Source of the DNA: Sinonovacula constricta
Lineage: Eukaryota > Mollusca > Bivalvia > Cardiida > Solecurtidae
Assembly (NCBI GenBank): GCA_007844125.1
Contig: CM017571.1
Location: 3,320,088 to 3,384,087, forward strand
Reading direction: 5' to 3'
Length of the DNA: 64,000 bases
Shown here: positions 12,279 to 24,289 of the stretch, one piece after another
Layout of the letters: every line of letters starts with the position of its first letter
Position numbering within the stretch: the first letter of the stretch is position 1
Program-made: the position numbers and the translations under genes
The notes under the pieces: generated by a model
The model's input: the letters and a program-made list of their open reading frames with translations, nothing else
The model's database searches: none
Told to the model about the DNA's origin: nothing

Positions 12279-14908
12279 TTATTCTTCTCCAACAGGTATG
12301 TTGAGTTTATTTAACAAACTTTTCTTCTGTAAGTTATGAAGTTCTTCTTCTCTCTGTCTCCGAAGGAGAATACTTTCAATCTCCTCCTCCAGCTTCCTAA
12401 TCTCCAATTTAATCTTCTTCTCTTCCAAATCATATAGAACACATTCTCTGTTCTGTATAATCCTTTTTCTGGTTGGAACAACTGTTAAAAGAAAGTGTCT
12501 CTTATTTTAAACAGGAAGTGCAATGGGACTTTGTCAACTCCTCAGCTCCTCACCACATAGGTTATTGTTCTGATGGGGTGATAACTTTCATGTGATTTTC
12601 TTACACCAGTAAATAGCTAGTAGTCAACGATGTGACAATAAGTGTGTCAGTGTTATTTAAGAAAATACACATAAATTTAGTAGAAAATGAATAATTTAAA
12701 TTTACTCTACAAGCTTGTATAACATGTATTTAAGTTTTTGTTACTTATTCCATGATCAATGTGCTACTTGTTGATTCATGCATTTAAGTCAAATTCTAAA
12801 TAGACAGGATTTTGGTAAAATGTTCTCTGTATAGAATGCTACACTGTTACAAGTCAACATTGTTGATACATACTTTTGGCACTGCTTACATCCTGTTTTG
12901 GGCATGTTTTCGTAACAGCTTCATCCTCTGAGCAAGGGACACTGTAGAATACAATACATTATTGTAACACACTTTTTAGGGACTATTTTGACTTAAGGGG
13001 AATACAAATGCTGACAAAATTAAATTTCAACATAATGTAATATAAATAATTGTGGTTTTTTTTTTTCAGTTATAGATGTATTTTATTTCTGTTGTAAGTA
13101 TAACAAGTATTTTCACAGTGAATTTGTTTTTAACTAAAAACATTTTTTAACTTTTTCTTTATTATTTGACTTTGTTTACTAGTAAAATGTAACGAATTAA
13201 AAATACTATCACTACATTTTGAGTTTTGTTTTGTGTGATTGTTATTCCCAAAACTGATACATTCTAAAGAAGAAAATAAACTGCACACATTGGCACTTGT
13301 AAAAAATGCAAGCTTATATACTTTAAAGTTTAAGATAACCAAAGTAATTGATATGCATTTTATAAAGATAAAGGCTGTTTTAACACTTACATAGTCTCCT
13401 CTTCAACAACGATAGAGATAATATTTCCGTCAGGCTTAACGGCATCTATAAATTACAATGATAAATTACATTATATATAATACAACAATGAAAAGTTATA
13501 TGCTTTTGAAAAATGCAACATCATAAAGTACATAACCTGTGTTCTCACACATGATACAGGGTAAGAAAAGTACATATTGTGTTTTTTATACAAGAAGCAG
13601 TATGGTTTGTTAATGGTTGAATGTTCAAATAACCTATAGGACAGTAAAATTGAAAAACACATACATCCATTTCATATGCATACAAACTAAGTAAAGAAAA
13701 CAACATATTTATGTGTTTACAGCACAATTAACTTAGATTATTTATTCAAATTAATGAATCACATCATTATATTTAAAGAAATTACAACATTATATAGCAT
13801 TGTTTGATAACTGAAATATATTTTAATAGCTCGGAACTGTATTTACCTTGCAGCGTGTCAATACCAATGCCCAAACCAGACAGTGAGGGGCAGTTCACTG
13901 TCTCCAAGCTTTGGAGAACATACTCCTCAGCAGGGGTTGTTTGCACTGCTGGTCCTCCACCTGTTTTTTTGCCTTAAGTCGTGCTTTTCCTTTGCTGTTG
14001 AATAAGTTAAACTTTTAAATTTGAACCAGAAAGAATGTCCTAATATTAAATGCAACTCCTAGAGGTACATTAAAGTTTTGTCAATGCACATTTTATATAT
14101 ATTCAAAGCAGTTGTAGTACAGAAAAAAACATCAAGGATAAACACAGTTTGAAAGCATGTGGCAAATTTTAACAAACTTCAAAAACCCAAGTCAAAACTA
14201 TGCACACTACAAAATAACCCATTGACACTGACGTCAACTTAATCAAATGAAAATTACAAGCAGTTACTTGTGCTTAGTAACAAAAGAAAGAGTGTTAACA
14301 ATACTAATAATATTTACCTCTGGACTTTGTGTTGTGAAACATCTTCTTTATTTCCACAGCAGATCTATTGCATGAAGATACCCCAGAACTGAAGACAAGA
14401 TATGACATACACATATTAGTAAGGGAGATGAAGAAGCAGAGTTAAATATGCCAAAAATGTTATTTAAAATAGTAATGCAAAATGATGATGCTATCTGGTA
14501 AGTTGTACAGTTTCATCTAGTCGATGATAAAAAACATTGAAAAGTGTATATCTATGAACATAACTGGTAAGTGCCTGATAGCTTTCTATGACTAGATAAT
14601 TTGGTATCTTTATCATGAACAGACCCTATTACAGCCAAAATTAATTTGGTCAAACAAAAATGTACACAAATGCTTAATTCATATAATCTATCTATTTAAA
14701 TCAAATTTGTGTATATTGTAAAATCTGGCATATCTACTTACGCATTTAACTGATCGGCAATTTCTTGCCACGCCGCCTCTTTGGCCTTCAGTCCGCCACC
14801 CACACCTTTAAATTTGCCAAACAAGACCGTCTGCCGATCGACAATTAACTCGATGGCCTTTAATTTCTCTGTTGGCGACCAGTTCATCGATCTTTTAGAC
14901 ATTGCCAT
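12279..14908 (-). pseudogene. Harbinger Myb/SANT-like DNA-binding protein, six exons, one frameshift
   Basis: This is the accessory protein that in active Harbingers helps the transposase enter the nucleus and bind the ends (family knowledge). Exons on the - strand: 14908-14742, 14388-14318, 13989-13847, 13445-13391, 12941-12874 and 12481-12279. The N terminus shows a Myb_DNA-bind_5-type domain: W10 in NWSPTEK, LFGKFKG at 29-35, and W47 in EAAWQEIADQLN. After the KARLKAK stretch the KTGGGP-type motif appears only after a one-base shift: a T7 run at 13964-13970 (A7 in the coding sense) where eight are needed. Downstream phases agree again, and the protein ends in a charged, probably coiled-coil segment (EEKKIKLEIRKLEEEIES) and a TAA stop. 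The protein would be about 235 residues without the shift. The shift could be real decay or a homopolymer error. Confidence 0.82.
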
Positions 14909-15059
14909 TGTTGACAAACAGACGACAAACCGTACGCTATACTTTCCCGCAAAATGTCAAATGTACAACATTTGTACCGTGTAACGTTAAAGAGTGACCG
15001 GAAATTAGATCGCTTACGCGCCCGAAAAAAATAAATTGACGCAGAGTAGATGCTCAGCT

Positions 15060-15158
15060 GAGCACGTACTTAAGTATGTTCGTGAAACACAAGATTAAAT
15101 ACAAACTCAACTGAGTCGTTTTCTATGCTCAATTCAAAGTTGAGAATGAATATTGAGT
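15060..15158. promoter_or_regulatory. subterminal CTCAA/TTGAG cluster, right end
   Basis: Four CTCAA/TTGAG pentamers (15106, 15128, 15140, 15153) and related CTGAG words precede the right terminal repeat. An imperfect copy of the terminal sequence lies at 15065-15088. It matches the left end in kind, which supports a shared binding function, but this is inferred only from the pattern. Confidence 0.5.
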
Positions 15159-15192
15159 ACGTACTTAAGTTTTTTCGTGAAACCGGGGCCTG
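15159..15192 (-). repeat. right terminal inverted repeat of the Harbinger element
   Basis: This is the exact reverse complement of 8434-8467. The last bases are GAAACCGGGGCCTG. The flanking host sequence is ACAAAAC; a similar ACAAAAC lies two bases outside the left end (8425-8431), but the two-base offset makes it a doubtful duplication. Confidence 0.95.
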
Positions 15193-17362
15193 ACAAAACT
15201 GAAAGATGGAAATAAATGAAGGACAGACGGAAGGACAAGAACAAAGGACGGACAGAAGGACGTATGGACGGAGAAATCGGTGACTTATCATCGCTTTTAC
15301 CTGGCACAAGACAAACACGATTAGTTAAGACTATTCATACCTTACACTGTAAATGGTATTCTGATGTAAAAATGCTTGAATATACCAAACACAAGATCTT
15401 AGTTGTTGTTAAACATCTAATAATGCACAAAAATGTACACGCGTTCCAGCAATCCATCAGGAAGTCTGACTTAATGGCCTTTTTTGCGAGGTCCAGCTAT
15501 TTTGATGGACAAAGATCCGAGACAAATATTTAGGTTGAACCTCGGGCGTACCACAGTTAAGCTGCAAGAGAAGCACTGGGTAGTTAATACTAGTTATGCA
15601 ACTATATAGTATTTTTGCTGGTAACTTATTCGTTCGGTGGAAATGGAAATTGACAAGTTGTTACATCTTCATATTAAGATACATTTAGTTGCAAAGTAGT
15701 ATTGGAACAATATACGCGGGTCGGTGGAAATGGGCAGTATATTTTTAAAAACCATTAGATATTTACTTGCTCCTTAAGTTCAAACTTCAAATTTCAATTA
15801 ATGTTTTCTTTCATCCGCATGTTTGCATAATATGTTGATAATATAATGATGAAGTATAAAAATGGTTTTGGCAAATTAAATAATTATTATAAGTTGAGTT
15901 TATACTGGCCAGACATGTATTAAATTAAGCTAAACAAGTGTGACAGTTCCTGTTATATCGCATTTACTGACTCTTCAAATTAGGTAACAACAAAAGTTAC
16001 ATAGCTAATTGATTGTGTTCCAAAATGGAATGCATAATACTATTTAATGAGAAGCCTCAGTTATTTATTTAATTATCTGCTACACAATATAACTGCAGGC
16101 GTCTGGGAGTTATCGAATACTACACTGACAGACTGTAGAACTGTATCGTTAGAAAAAAGATTAAATATATTGAAAAAGGCATTGCATCAACAAAAAGACA
16201 TACGAGTACAGAGTAAAATCCCATTTTGGTACCTGATCAAAGTAAAAGTAACAGCAACAATTGCATTCATGTACAAATGCTTAATTAACGTATCAACTTA
16301 AAAATAATGACACTTAAAGTCATTAAAATTACCAGATATAGATTGTTGCAATCAATACTTGTTATGACACAACAATATTATACTATGTCTAGCTTTAGAA
16401 CCTTGATCTTGTTGGTTTTCAAACTAGGGGGACAGTTGTAGAAGAAATCGGTCACTTATTCGGCTCTTCATCGCTCGGTTGCTTCATTTTCATTGACATA
16501 CACGCGACACGACATAAAATATACAAACTGTGTTATTTGTTTATCTTCACAGTCGATGCGACCATTCGTATACATGTAACACGTTTTAAAGTAGTATGCG
16601 TGTTTCATTCCTTCGACATACTAGCGTGTTCTCCGTGATTCGAAGCCTCTGCGTCGATATTTAGTGGCTGACAGTATATCATTAAATGTTTACTTCATCG
16701 AATCACAAGAAACGCACGAAAGGCATTTTGATATCTGATTTAAGTAAACACCTTTTTTTTAAAGTATACTGGCGCGGTTTTATACACAAAAGTGCAAGTA
16801 AACAAATCAGATTGTTTGTCATCTAACCGGTACATGAACATTCTGCTACAATGTTCCACAGAGCTGAAAGCACATTTATAGTGTAGATGACTTTTTAAAA
16901 GACATATATTATTTTAATAATATAAACAAGATTTTCAGTATGTTGCTAGCATTCGCTTGTGTAAATTCTTTATCTTGCAATACATGATTTTAACACTTTG
17001 TGCTGTTTGCTAGAATCACAATATAACAGAGGGTGCTTCAAACTAGAGGCAATAACTACAATTTCTGTGTAAACTGACAGGCAAAACTTCACACTATTAA
17101 CACGTAGAATTCCTCAAATGGCAATTTGACCATGAACATAAAAACGCATTTGGCTAACATTCAGCTGTTAAATTGCAGGAAACGAACCCAAATGAACCGA
17201 ATTTGTCAAAATGGACAAACAAACATTACAGAAGACACCGAATGTGGTTTGTACTTTACATATTGCATCTGCATAATATCTGTTGTATCATTTTTTTTTC
17301 TTTATTTGTAAGATTATTCTCAAAAGACTAATGTATGATACAAAATACTAATAAGTAAATTA
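15193..17362. other. non-coding stretch, no gene seen
   Basis: The first about 80 bp has a purine-rich string of ggac/gaag words (15205-15275). The rest is AT-rich with short open frames that I cannot assign. Confidence 0.5.
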
Positions 17363-19390
17363 GAAAAGGCCCTATCAAAATTTTCACAGATATTAAAATT
17401 TTATCTACCTGTAGACAAAGGCAAACAAGGTAAATGTAAATGTGACAAAAAACACAGAGACGAGACATAACACACAAAAAGAAAAACCATCAGTTACCGC
17501 CTTGGAACGGTCAGTCGGCAAAAGGGCCAACTGGGGTGCTGAAACCTGGTTTGTGGAGCGCTCCAACCTCGCACTTCCTGAAGGTTTTTCAATCAAACAA
17601 ACAGTGTCAATAACAATATCCCGTCAAAGTGAAACTAACAGTAAGCGCCAGCATCGGGAGTTGAAACAGATAAGATGAACGTATGTACATACATAATAAC
17701 TAGTAATAAAACAACATATGTACAGTATGTACAGTAGATAAAAGCCTCGGCAACCAAAAAATTCCAAATGAGAGAGAAGTTTCAAATAAAATAAAGCAGT
17801 ACAAGCGCTGATATATTATAAGAACAATATAATGACGTCATAAATGCCATGACGTCATATGCCAAAAGTGTCAAAAGTGAAATGTTAAAAATACGGAAGA
17901 AATAATAGAATTTTAAAAAAATCAACAAAATAAAACGTAGTATTGTTAAGAGTTAATACGTTTAAAAAAACATATCATAAACGCCGAGGATTTATCCGCA
18001 GTTGACATATTATATATGATAAAGGTACAAAAAATCCCGATGTTATACCTACTGTGCAATCTCACGTAAAGGGTATGGAGACTGCTTAAGTTGTCCCACC
18101 TATATAGGGCACGACTGGAGAGATGGAAAGACAAGAAATCCAACAGTGACTGTCCAATTATGGCTTTAGGTCACTGTTTCCATATAGTCTCAACGACCTT
18201 TCCGGTCATCGTGTAATTTTAAAGCAATGCAAGTTTTTGACTGTAAAAGGGTAAATTGTAAGCAATGCAGTATATCGAAGGATTCCCGGGTTGTAACCGT
18301 CTGCAATACATTTTCTGATAAGTTTTGTAAAAGGGCCAGAAAAGCTATTGAGACCCTTGATCTTCTTTAACTTGTATAAAACATTTCCATAAAATGCAGG
18401 ATGGCTTATGCCTTTCTGCATAAGTGTTTTCATACTGCTATTATAATTAGAAGCAATAAAACTCGTGCAAACCTTGTAAGTTGTGATATGTAAATACCAT
18501 AGAAGGTAGCACGAGGTGAATCACCATCAAGGTATGGATAATTCACAATACTATAGGTGAATTCGTCTCTCTTGTCATAGATTTTAGTAGAGACGTTGTC
18601 ATTGAAATATTGATCTCAATGTCTAGAAATGCTGCATTTAAATGTCAGTTATTTGCTTTATTAAGGGTAAGTTCTGGAGGGTAAATCAGATGGATCATTT
18701 GAGAAAAGAAAGGATTATCTATAGTTAGAATATCGTCAAGATAGCGTGAATTTAAATTGAAAGCCTCTATAATGTGGCTTTGGTTTGAAGGGGATAAAGT
18801 TAACATGAAATCACGTTCAAAGCAGTATAAAAACAAATCTGCAATTAATGGTGCACAGTTGGTTCCCGTAGGGATACCAATTACTTGTCTAAATAAAGTG
18901 CCACCGCATTTTATGTAAATATTGTCTAATAGAAAACGTAAAGCTTCACAAACATCCGTGCAAGTCCACATATTTAACTTTTCTAAGAAGGTGTTGGTAA
19001 AAAATGCATTACTATCATGACATGCAATATATAGACGTTGCTCTCGAACAAATATTTTTTTTTCAATAAGAACAATCAATTTGGTCTTAATTAAATCATG
19101 AGGTAAAGAAGTGTACAGCATAGAGAAATCGTAAGTATTAACTGCAGAGCAATGAAAGTTTAAAGTACGAAACTTGTCTAAGACTTCTGAAGAATTTTTA
19201 ATAGACCAAAAAATGTTAATTCCTGAATTTTCATACACTTTTTCACAATATTTAACAACGTGATTGCGAACGGCTGTAAGGTAAGACGTAAGTAGTTTAG
19301 TGAGTGGTGGTGCTAGAGCTGGCATTAGCTATGAATCGTGACTTGTATGGTATTTTGTGAAGCTTAAGAATCCAGCACAAGGAATTTAAA
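17363..19390 (-). mobile_element. Penelope-like retroelement, 5'-truncated and decayed (copy A)
   Basis: In minus-strand order: a fragment of RT upstream region, the RT core, a C-terminal segment broken by shifts, and about 0.85 kb of 3' non-coding module down to about 17363. The 3' part is shared with the + strand copy at 45882-46870, as far as the ttttgatagg string at both ends. I see no GIY-YIG endonuclease. The 5' boundary near 19390 abuts two telomere-type CCCTAA units. Confidence 0.85.
18206..19385 (-). pseudogene. Penelope-like reverse transcriptase, broken
   Basis: The longest clean frame, 19325-18645, shows Penelope RT motifs: YDFSMLYTSLPH (residues 65-76, motif A), GIPTGTNCAPLIADLF (150-165, motif B) and RYLDDIL (194-200, motif C with the Asp pair). 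Upstream, in another frame, LCWILKLHKIPYKSRFIANA belongs to the same protein, so there is a shift near 19318. After LTLNKAN a stop interrupts, and further shifts separate the segments DKRDEFTYSIVNYPY and FYGNVLYKLKKIKGLN (18433-18206). The RT catalytic residues are present in one fragment, but the gene cannot make a full protein. Confidence 0.88.
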
Positions 19391-19402
19391 CCCTAACCCT
19401 AA
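19388..19402. repeat. two interstitial telomere-like CCCTAA units
   Basis: The + strand shows CCCTAACCCTAA (19391-19402), the animal telomere hexamer, next to the 5' breakpoint of the Penelope-like element. Two units could be chance. Confidence 0.5.
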
Positions 19403-21719
19403 GTTACTCATCAATATTCAAATATCAATAACACGCAACATGCTTTTTTTCCTAACGGGCATCTTATTAACAAACTGAAGGAAAGATATTATTTTTCAAA
19501 ATAATTTATTTCCAATGGTTATTTATAAATAAAGTATGTTAATACTAATGCTTTCTACTTGTATAATTAGAAGTTAAACACAGCTTAAATATAAAAGCTA
19601 CATGTACAAAAGCTTTAACCTTTGATGCACAAATGTATGCTGTAGCCCAGAAAGTTTTATCGACAACACAGCAACATGTTGGCAATTAGTTTAAGTTAAA
19701 TAAATGAAGCGAAAGTGAAGGCTTCAGTAACACTCGATAGGTCAAAGAAATAAAGTATAACTGACTCTTGATTATTGGAAACAGTGTGCGCTATTGCGAA
19801 TACAAGATCTTTGCAGTCGTCCAGACGCAACTATTTTATTAAGCCCACAATTCAGTACAAGGATAAATCTCCCTGGCAATCGAAACAGATACAGTTTATC
19901 CATTGTTTAATTAATGAATTCTGCCATCACTGTCTTTCGAATGTACGTCATACCTTGGATACTCGCCATTTTTTTAAATTCATGGAACAGTAAATATGCT
20001 TGGCATTGACAAACACGTAGTTTACTTCTGCGACTTGGCGTTACATTTCATGTATAAGACAAGCTGTTAAGGTGCAGCAAATGGTTTGAAAGCTGGAAAG
20101 CTTAATGTAACAAAGTCCAACAGTTAAACGCATTTATGTCGATTTATCAATTATTTGGCATGTGCTTAATTAATCCTTAGGCTTATTTGAATTTTGATAT
20201 AAGATAAAATACTCATTACATTTTGTGTGATGTTTTCACGTACATATAAGTCATATTTTTATTCAATATCCTATACATTCACATTCTCGCTATGTATTTG
20301 TGACATATGACGCCAAAGATATAGTGATTATCGCTGGCCTCAACCTATTTAAAGCTATCTTAAAATTTTTAGTATTACCCATTTGTTATCTTTTCCCAAT
20401 AATCACAACTCAGAACGCTGTTAACCTTCGTTAGTTCTAAAATTGTTTCTGTTCTTAGAGCCTATTTGAAACTAAATTCAACACTTCTGTAGGATTGCTG
20501 CGCCTCCTTTAAGTCCTTTTTATACACGACATGTTCCGGGTAACCTTGCCTTCTATTGCTTCAAAGTTGATTTGAACTTCACCGTTATTCAAAGCCTTTT
20601 GTTCTTTTTTGGAAAGGATATTGACCGAGTTGGAGGTCGTTCTGAGAAGGAAATATCTGTGCAAGTATTCATGTGACACCGAGAGCACGCAGCTCGAAAT
20701 GTTAACGAAGCAAAAAAAAAAACAGGTCTTTTATCGCAAAACGACCGAAAACAAGGTCAGTATCCGACTTACACAATGTCAAAATTTAACAGTTATGTTC
20801 GTAGCATGGCACCGTAACATGGTAATTGTCGAAGAGAAGAAGCTTATACAATTTTAGTAAGACAGAATGCTTACAGGTTTAGTATCTTTAACATGTTAAG
20901 TTTAGATTAAGTAATATTAATATGGGAGGTAATTAAAGCGAGTAACTGTTGTGGTCAGTTACATGACACGTTTAACAACATAATTCATGTGTATTTGAAA
21001 GATTGCCTCACAATCGAGTCTATCAGAGGAATGTCTATGACATGACGTATATTTGCACATGCGCAGTTCACTATGCGGCTCTTTTGTATTCTCATTGACT
21101 TAAACTCATTTTAAGAAAAAAATGTTCGCATACAATCTGATAATCAGATTTCATATTTCATTACGGTATTTATTGTGGGCCCGACAAAGTTTCGCTTTTT
21201 GAGCAACAATTATGCAAAATTAACACAATTTGGACACGCCGCTTTAAAGGAAAATGTCTATGTTTCAGTAAAATGTCATTATGATCTGTGTAATCAATAT
21301 GTCTGCTTCAGTCACCAGTGTCTAAAATGGATTTTTTCAAATGCTTTCCCTTGAAAGACAACGGCAGATGTATTACTGTTAGTACAATAACCATTGCAGA
21401 AAAATGCAATATATTGACCAGATACCAATCGTCATGTACTAAAAATGACAACTTTTAGCTGTATGACGTTTACAGCTAGATACTATATTTGGAGAACAAT
21501 GTTTTCTTAAGATTTGAATATACTTGTGCAAGTTTAATTTTTTTCTTTTTCCGTGTGGTATTTTATATGTATATTCATGTATAAACATAGTCATTCTTTA
21601 AGAACATATATATTTGGGCCTCATTTGGAATATGTGTGTTTTCTTTCAGAAAAAAATGATGAAACTTAATGTACATTAGTTTGATTGTTGGAGTTTCTGA
21701 TCTCATTTCGCTCTATTTT
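19403..21719. other. non-coding stretch, no gene seen
   Basis: AT-rich DNA. The largest open frame, about 80 codons near 20.6-20.86 kb, resembles no family I know and has no supporting signals. Confidence 0.5.
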
Positions 21720-21870
21720 ATAACTTGTCTCACTTTTGTTGTAACTTTTACATTTGACTGTCATGTGAATACCTTTTGTCCTCTGCCTTTTCATATTTGA
21801 ATATATATTGCAATGCTCATAGTACCTTGTCATATTTTCTTATTTATGCTTTCGTAAGATTACTTATTAT
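21720..21870 (+). repeat. partial Penelope-associated repeat (copy H)
   Basis: The string catgtgaatacc-ttttgtcctctgcctttt-catatttg ... gcaatgctcatag-acctt-gtcatat parallels 58490-58570 and 35590-35660. The terminal motif with gaccgttccaaggc is missing, so this is an internal fragment. Confidence 0.55.
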
Positions 21871-22899
21871 ATAAAAGTATATCGATTTTGAAGCGATTCG
21901 ATTTTAAATAGAAAAAACACGAGTCCATGTCCTTCTCACGAAAGGAACAGTCCAAAGAGTTCCGCTGTTATTTGCACCAATTATCAGCCTAGTTTTGCCC
22001 TGTGGCAGTTTTATAATATGAGGTATTAATTATGTTGTATACCTGTAAATATTCTTATTAACTATTTTTGCTCATGTTTAACTTGCGTTCAGTTCTTACA
22101 CATTTATTGTATTGTTTACTTGTATTATTTAAATATTGAAAGGAAAAAACACACATTAAAAATACGAACTATTCCAAATGACATAAATTTAAAAAGTTAA
22201 ATTTTCGAAGCTGTTTTTTGAACTGCTATTCCATTAACACCATTCTAGGACAATGGGCTAAGTCATAAAATAATCAGGAAGGAGATTCATAATAGTAACA
22301 TAACGAAAGAAAGACATTCAAGAAAATCACGAGTCGACAGTTTTAATAACAATTGAAATTTTACGTGTTTTACATGAGAATGTCAGAAACGAAGGGAAAT
22401 AATTAAAATGCACATTTATAGCACATTCGGACGATAATATTTGTCAACACTTTATAAATGTCTTTGCAAAATTTTGATTTTTTTTTAATTACACACGGAC
22501 AGTAAAAAATAAAGAAACAATTTAGATTATATGTAAAATGAGTTTCTCTCAATAAACATACAAATCGTAATGTACTGATTTAGTTCTGTACTTTGTCACA
22601 AAAAACAGAAGAACGCCGCAACCATAATATTGTACAGATGACTAAAATACATAATGCGCATTCATTTACCGCTGTAGAAACGTGAAAATATCTCTATTAA
22701 TCAAAGGTTACTGTTCGGTCTTACTAAGTATTGAAAATTGGTATGCTGATCAGCTTCCTTCCCGGCTGGTGCCCTGTAGGGGCTTTTTAGCTTGACACAG
22801 CTAAAGGGTCCAGAGATCCAAATGTTGATTGGGTTTATGGGTATGGTCGACCAAAGGCAGAGTAGTATGGACATGTGCATAACAGAACAATGATATGTG
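21871..22899. other. AT-rich non-coding stretch, no gene seen
   Basis: No gene, tRNA or repeat structure recognised. Confidence 0.45.
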
Positions 22900-23210
22900 T
22901 TTTATGTTTATTGGGTTTATCGTCCCCTAAACAGTATTTCAGTTATCTGGAGACGGTGTCCATTTGAAGCAAATCTAGTGCTGCCTTCACAGTGTATAGC
23001 ATGCCGTGTACACCCAGCATGATGCCATACCCAGTCATATTATCCTAACCCCGGGTCAAACAGTCGTGGAACTACCCTTATATTTGTTTGTGCGTTAGCA
23101 AGGGAGCTAATTAACTTCTATTTTAACGACTTTGATATATCGCGGCCAGGGATCGAACCCGGGGCCTCCCGTACCTGGATGGTATACCACTATAATCTAC
23201 CGTGCTTTAT
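22900..23210 (-). mobile_element. tRNA-derived SINE, near full length (copy b)
   Basis: Read on the - strand, a tRNA-like head with B box GGTTCGATCC (complement at 23150-23159) is followed by a body that also occurs at 59215-59522. Shared body landmarks are taccaaagtcgttaaaa, aagggtagttccac, ggcatgctatacac and gtggacaccgtctccagat. The 3' end gggacgataaacccaataaa is also shared. The A-box region is decayed. Confidence 0.8.
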
Positions 23211-24289
23211 TTATTCCTTACTTCGGTGTGGAGACCCTAAAGAATGCCATTTTTACTACCATTACCTACTGCATTAATCACTGTTAACATGATCATAAAA
23301 AAGATATAAACTCATTTATTTTCACAACTTGAAATTTATGTTAAGTAAATGTCTTTTTATGAAAAGAATAATATAAAATATCAAGTTTCTTAAACAACGC
23401 GCTGTGAAAGTGGTGCGATTCCCGTTTGGTCTAAGCTTTTAAAATTTGGAGTAGTCGTCAAATTGTGGAAAACACACATTCCGTTTACAAAACGTATTAT
23501 ACATAAAAAACAACATTACGGTTCTATCAAATAGTAGCCCTTTTGTCTAAATTCTTTTCTAACACGTGAAAGATCGTTTTAATTTGTACGAATCCTGTTA
23601 TGGCTCTTTATGTTTACATCAGATTAACCAAAACCCCGAATTTCGCTACCAGCATCATCATTTGGTGATTTAGAATAAAGTGTTTTATCATTTGAGCCAA
23701 CAAATCAAAAGAATTCTTCATTTTGTCATTCATTGAGAAGCTTGCTGTATAGTTGAACACACTTTGAAAACATCTTTCTGAACATTGTTTTTATACCAAT
23801 TTGCCTCATAGTTGATTTCAGAAGGTAAACCTCAAGTATTTGTAAAAGACGTAATATTCGAATAAGTGTTTGTGTTTTTCATAAGAAGTCAAGATAAGCA
23901 ACTCAGAACAGAAATAGAAAAAGATCAAAATACTAATATATCAAAATAGACAAAGCACAAATATAATTGATTAGTTTGTAAATCGTAAGAAATCGTTTAA
24001 ACATTGAGTTTCATGATATTTGGGCATTATTTGTTGATAAAAGGTTCTTCACAGCACTACAAAATCAATTCAAAAGATTAATGCTTTGGCAATGTTTCGT
24101 ATATATTCTCTCAGGTTTTGCTTATGCAATAAACTTTGCATAAAACTGTCAGAATAAGGTTAAATAAATAATAAACAGTGTGTGCGTTTCTCTCTTTCAA
24201 AATATTTATACAAAAAGAATACGTGGGCGGTCAAAAATTAACACACCTAAACTAGAGCAAGAGCATAAGGACGCCATGTCGTTATATCG
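23211..24289. other. non-coding stretch, no gene seen
   Basis: AT-rich DNA between the SINE and the 42-bp array. Nothing recognisable. Confidence 0.5.

Larger units (their letters stand above)
8434..15192 (+). mobile_element. Harbinger/PIF DNA transposon, nearly complete (6.76 kb)
   Basis: The ends are perfect 34-bp inverted repeats, 8434-8467 and 15159-15192, with the outer sequence CAGGCCCCGGTTTCACGA. Inside are the two genes expected of an animal Harbinger: a DDE_Tnp_4-type transposase on the + strand (8641-11936) and a Myb/SANT-like DNA-binding protein on the - strand (14908-12279). Their 3' ends converge on an (AG)n tract. Both have plausible GT-AG introns. Subterminal regions are crowded with CTCAA/TTGAG pentamers. 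I cannot find a clean 3-bp target-site duplication (cca before 8436 against tga after 15190, and no agreement at neighbouring offsets). The transposase frame is open throughout. The partner gene has a one-base frameshift, so autonomous activity is doubtful unless the shift is a sequencing error. Confidence 0.92.
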
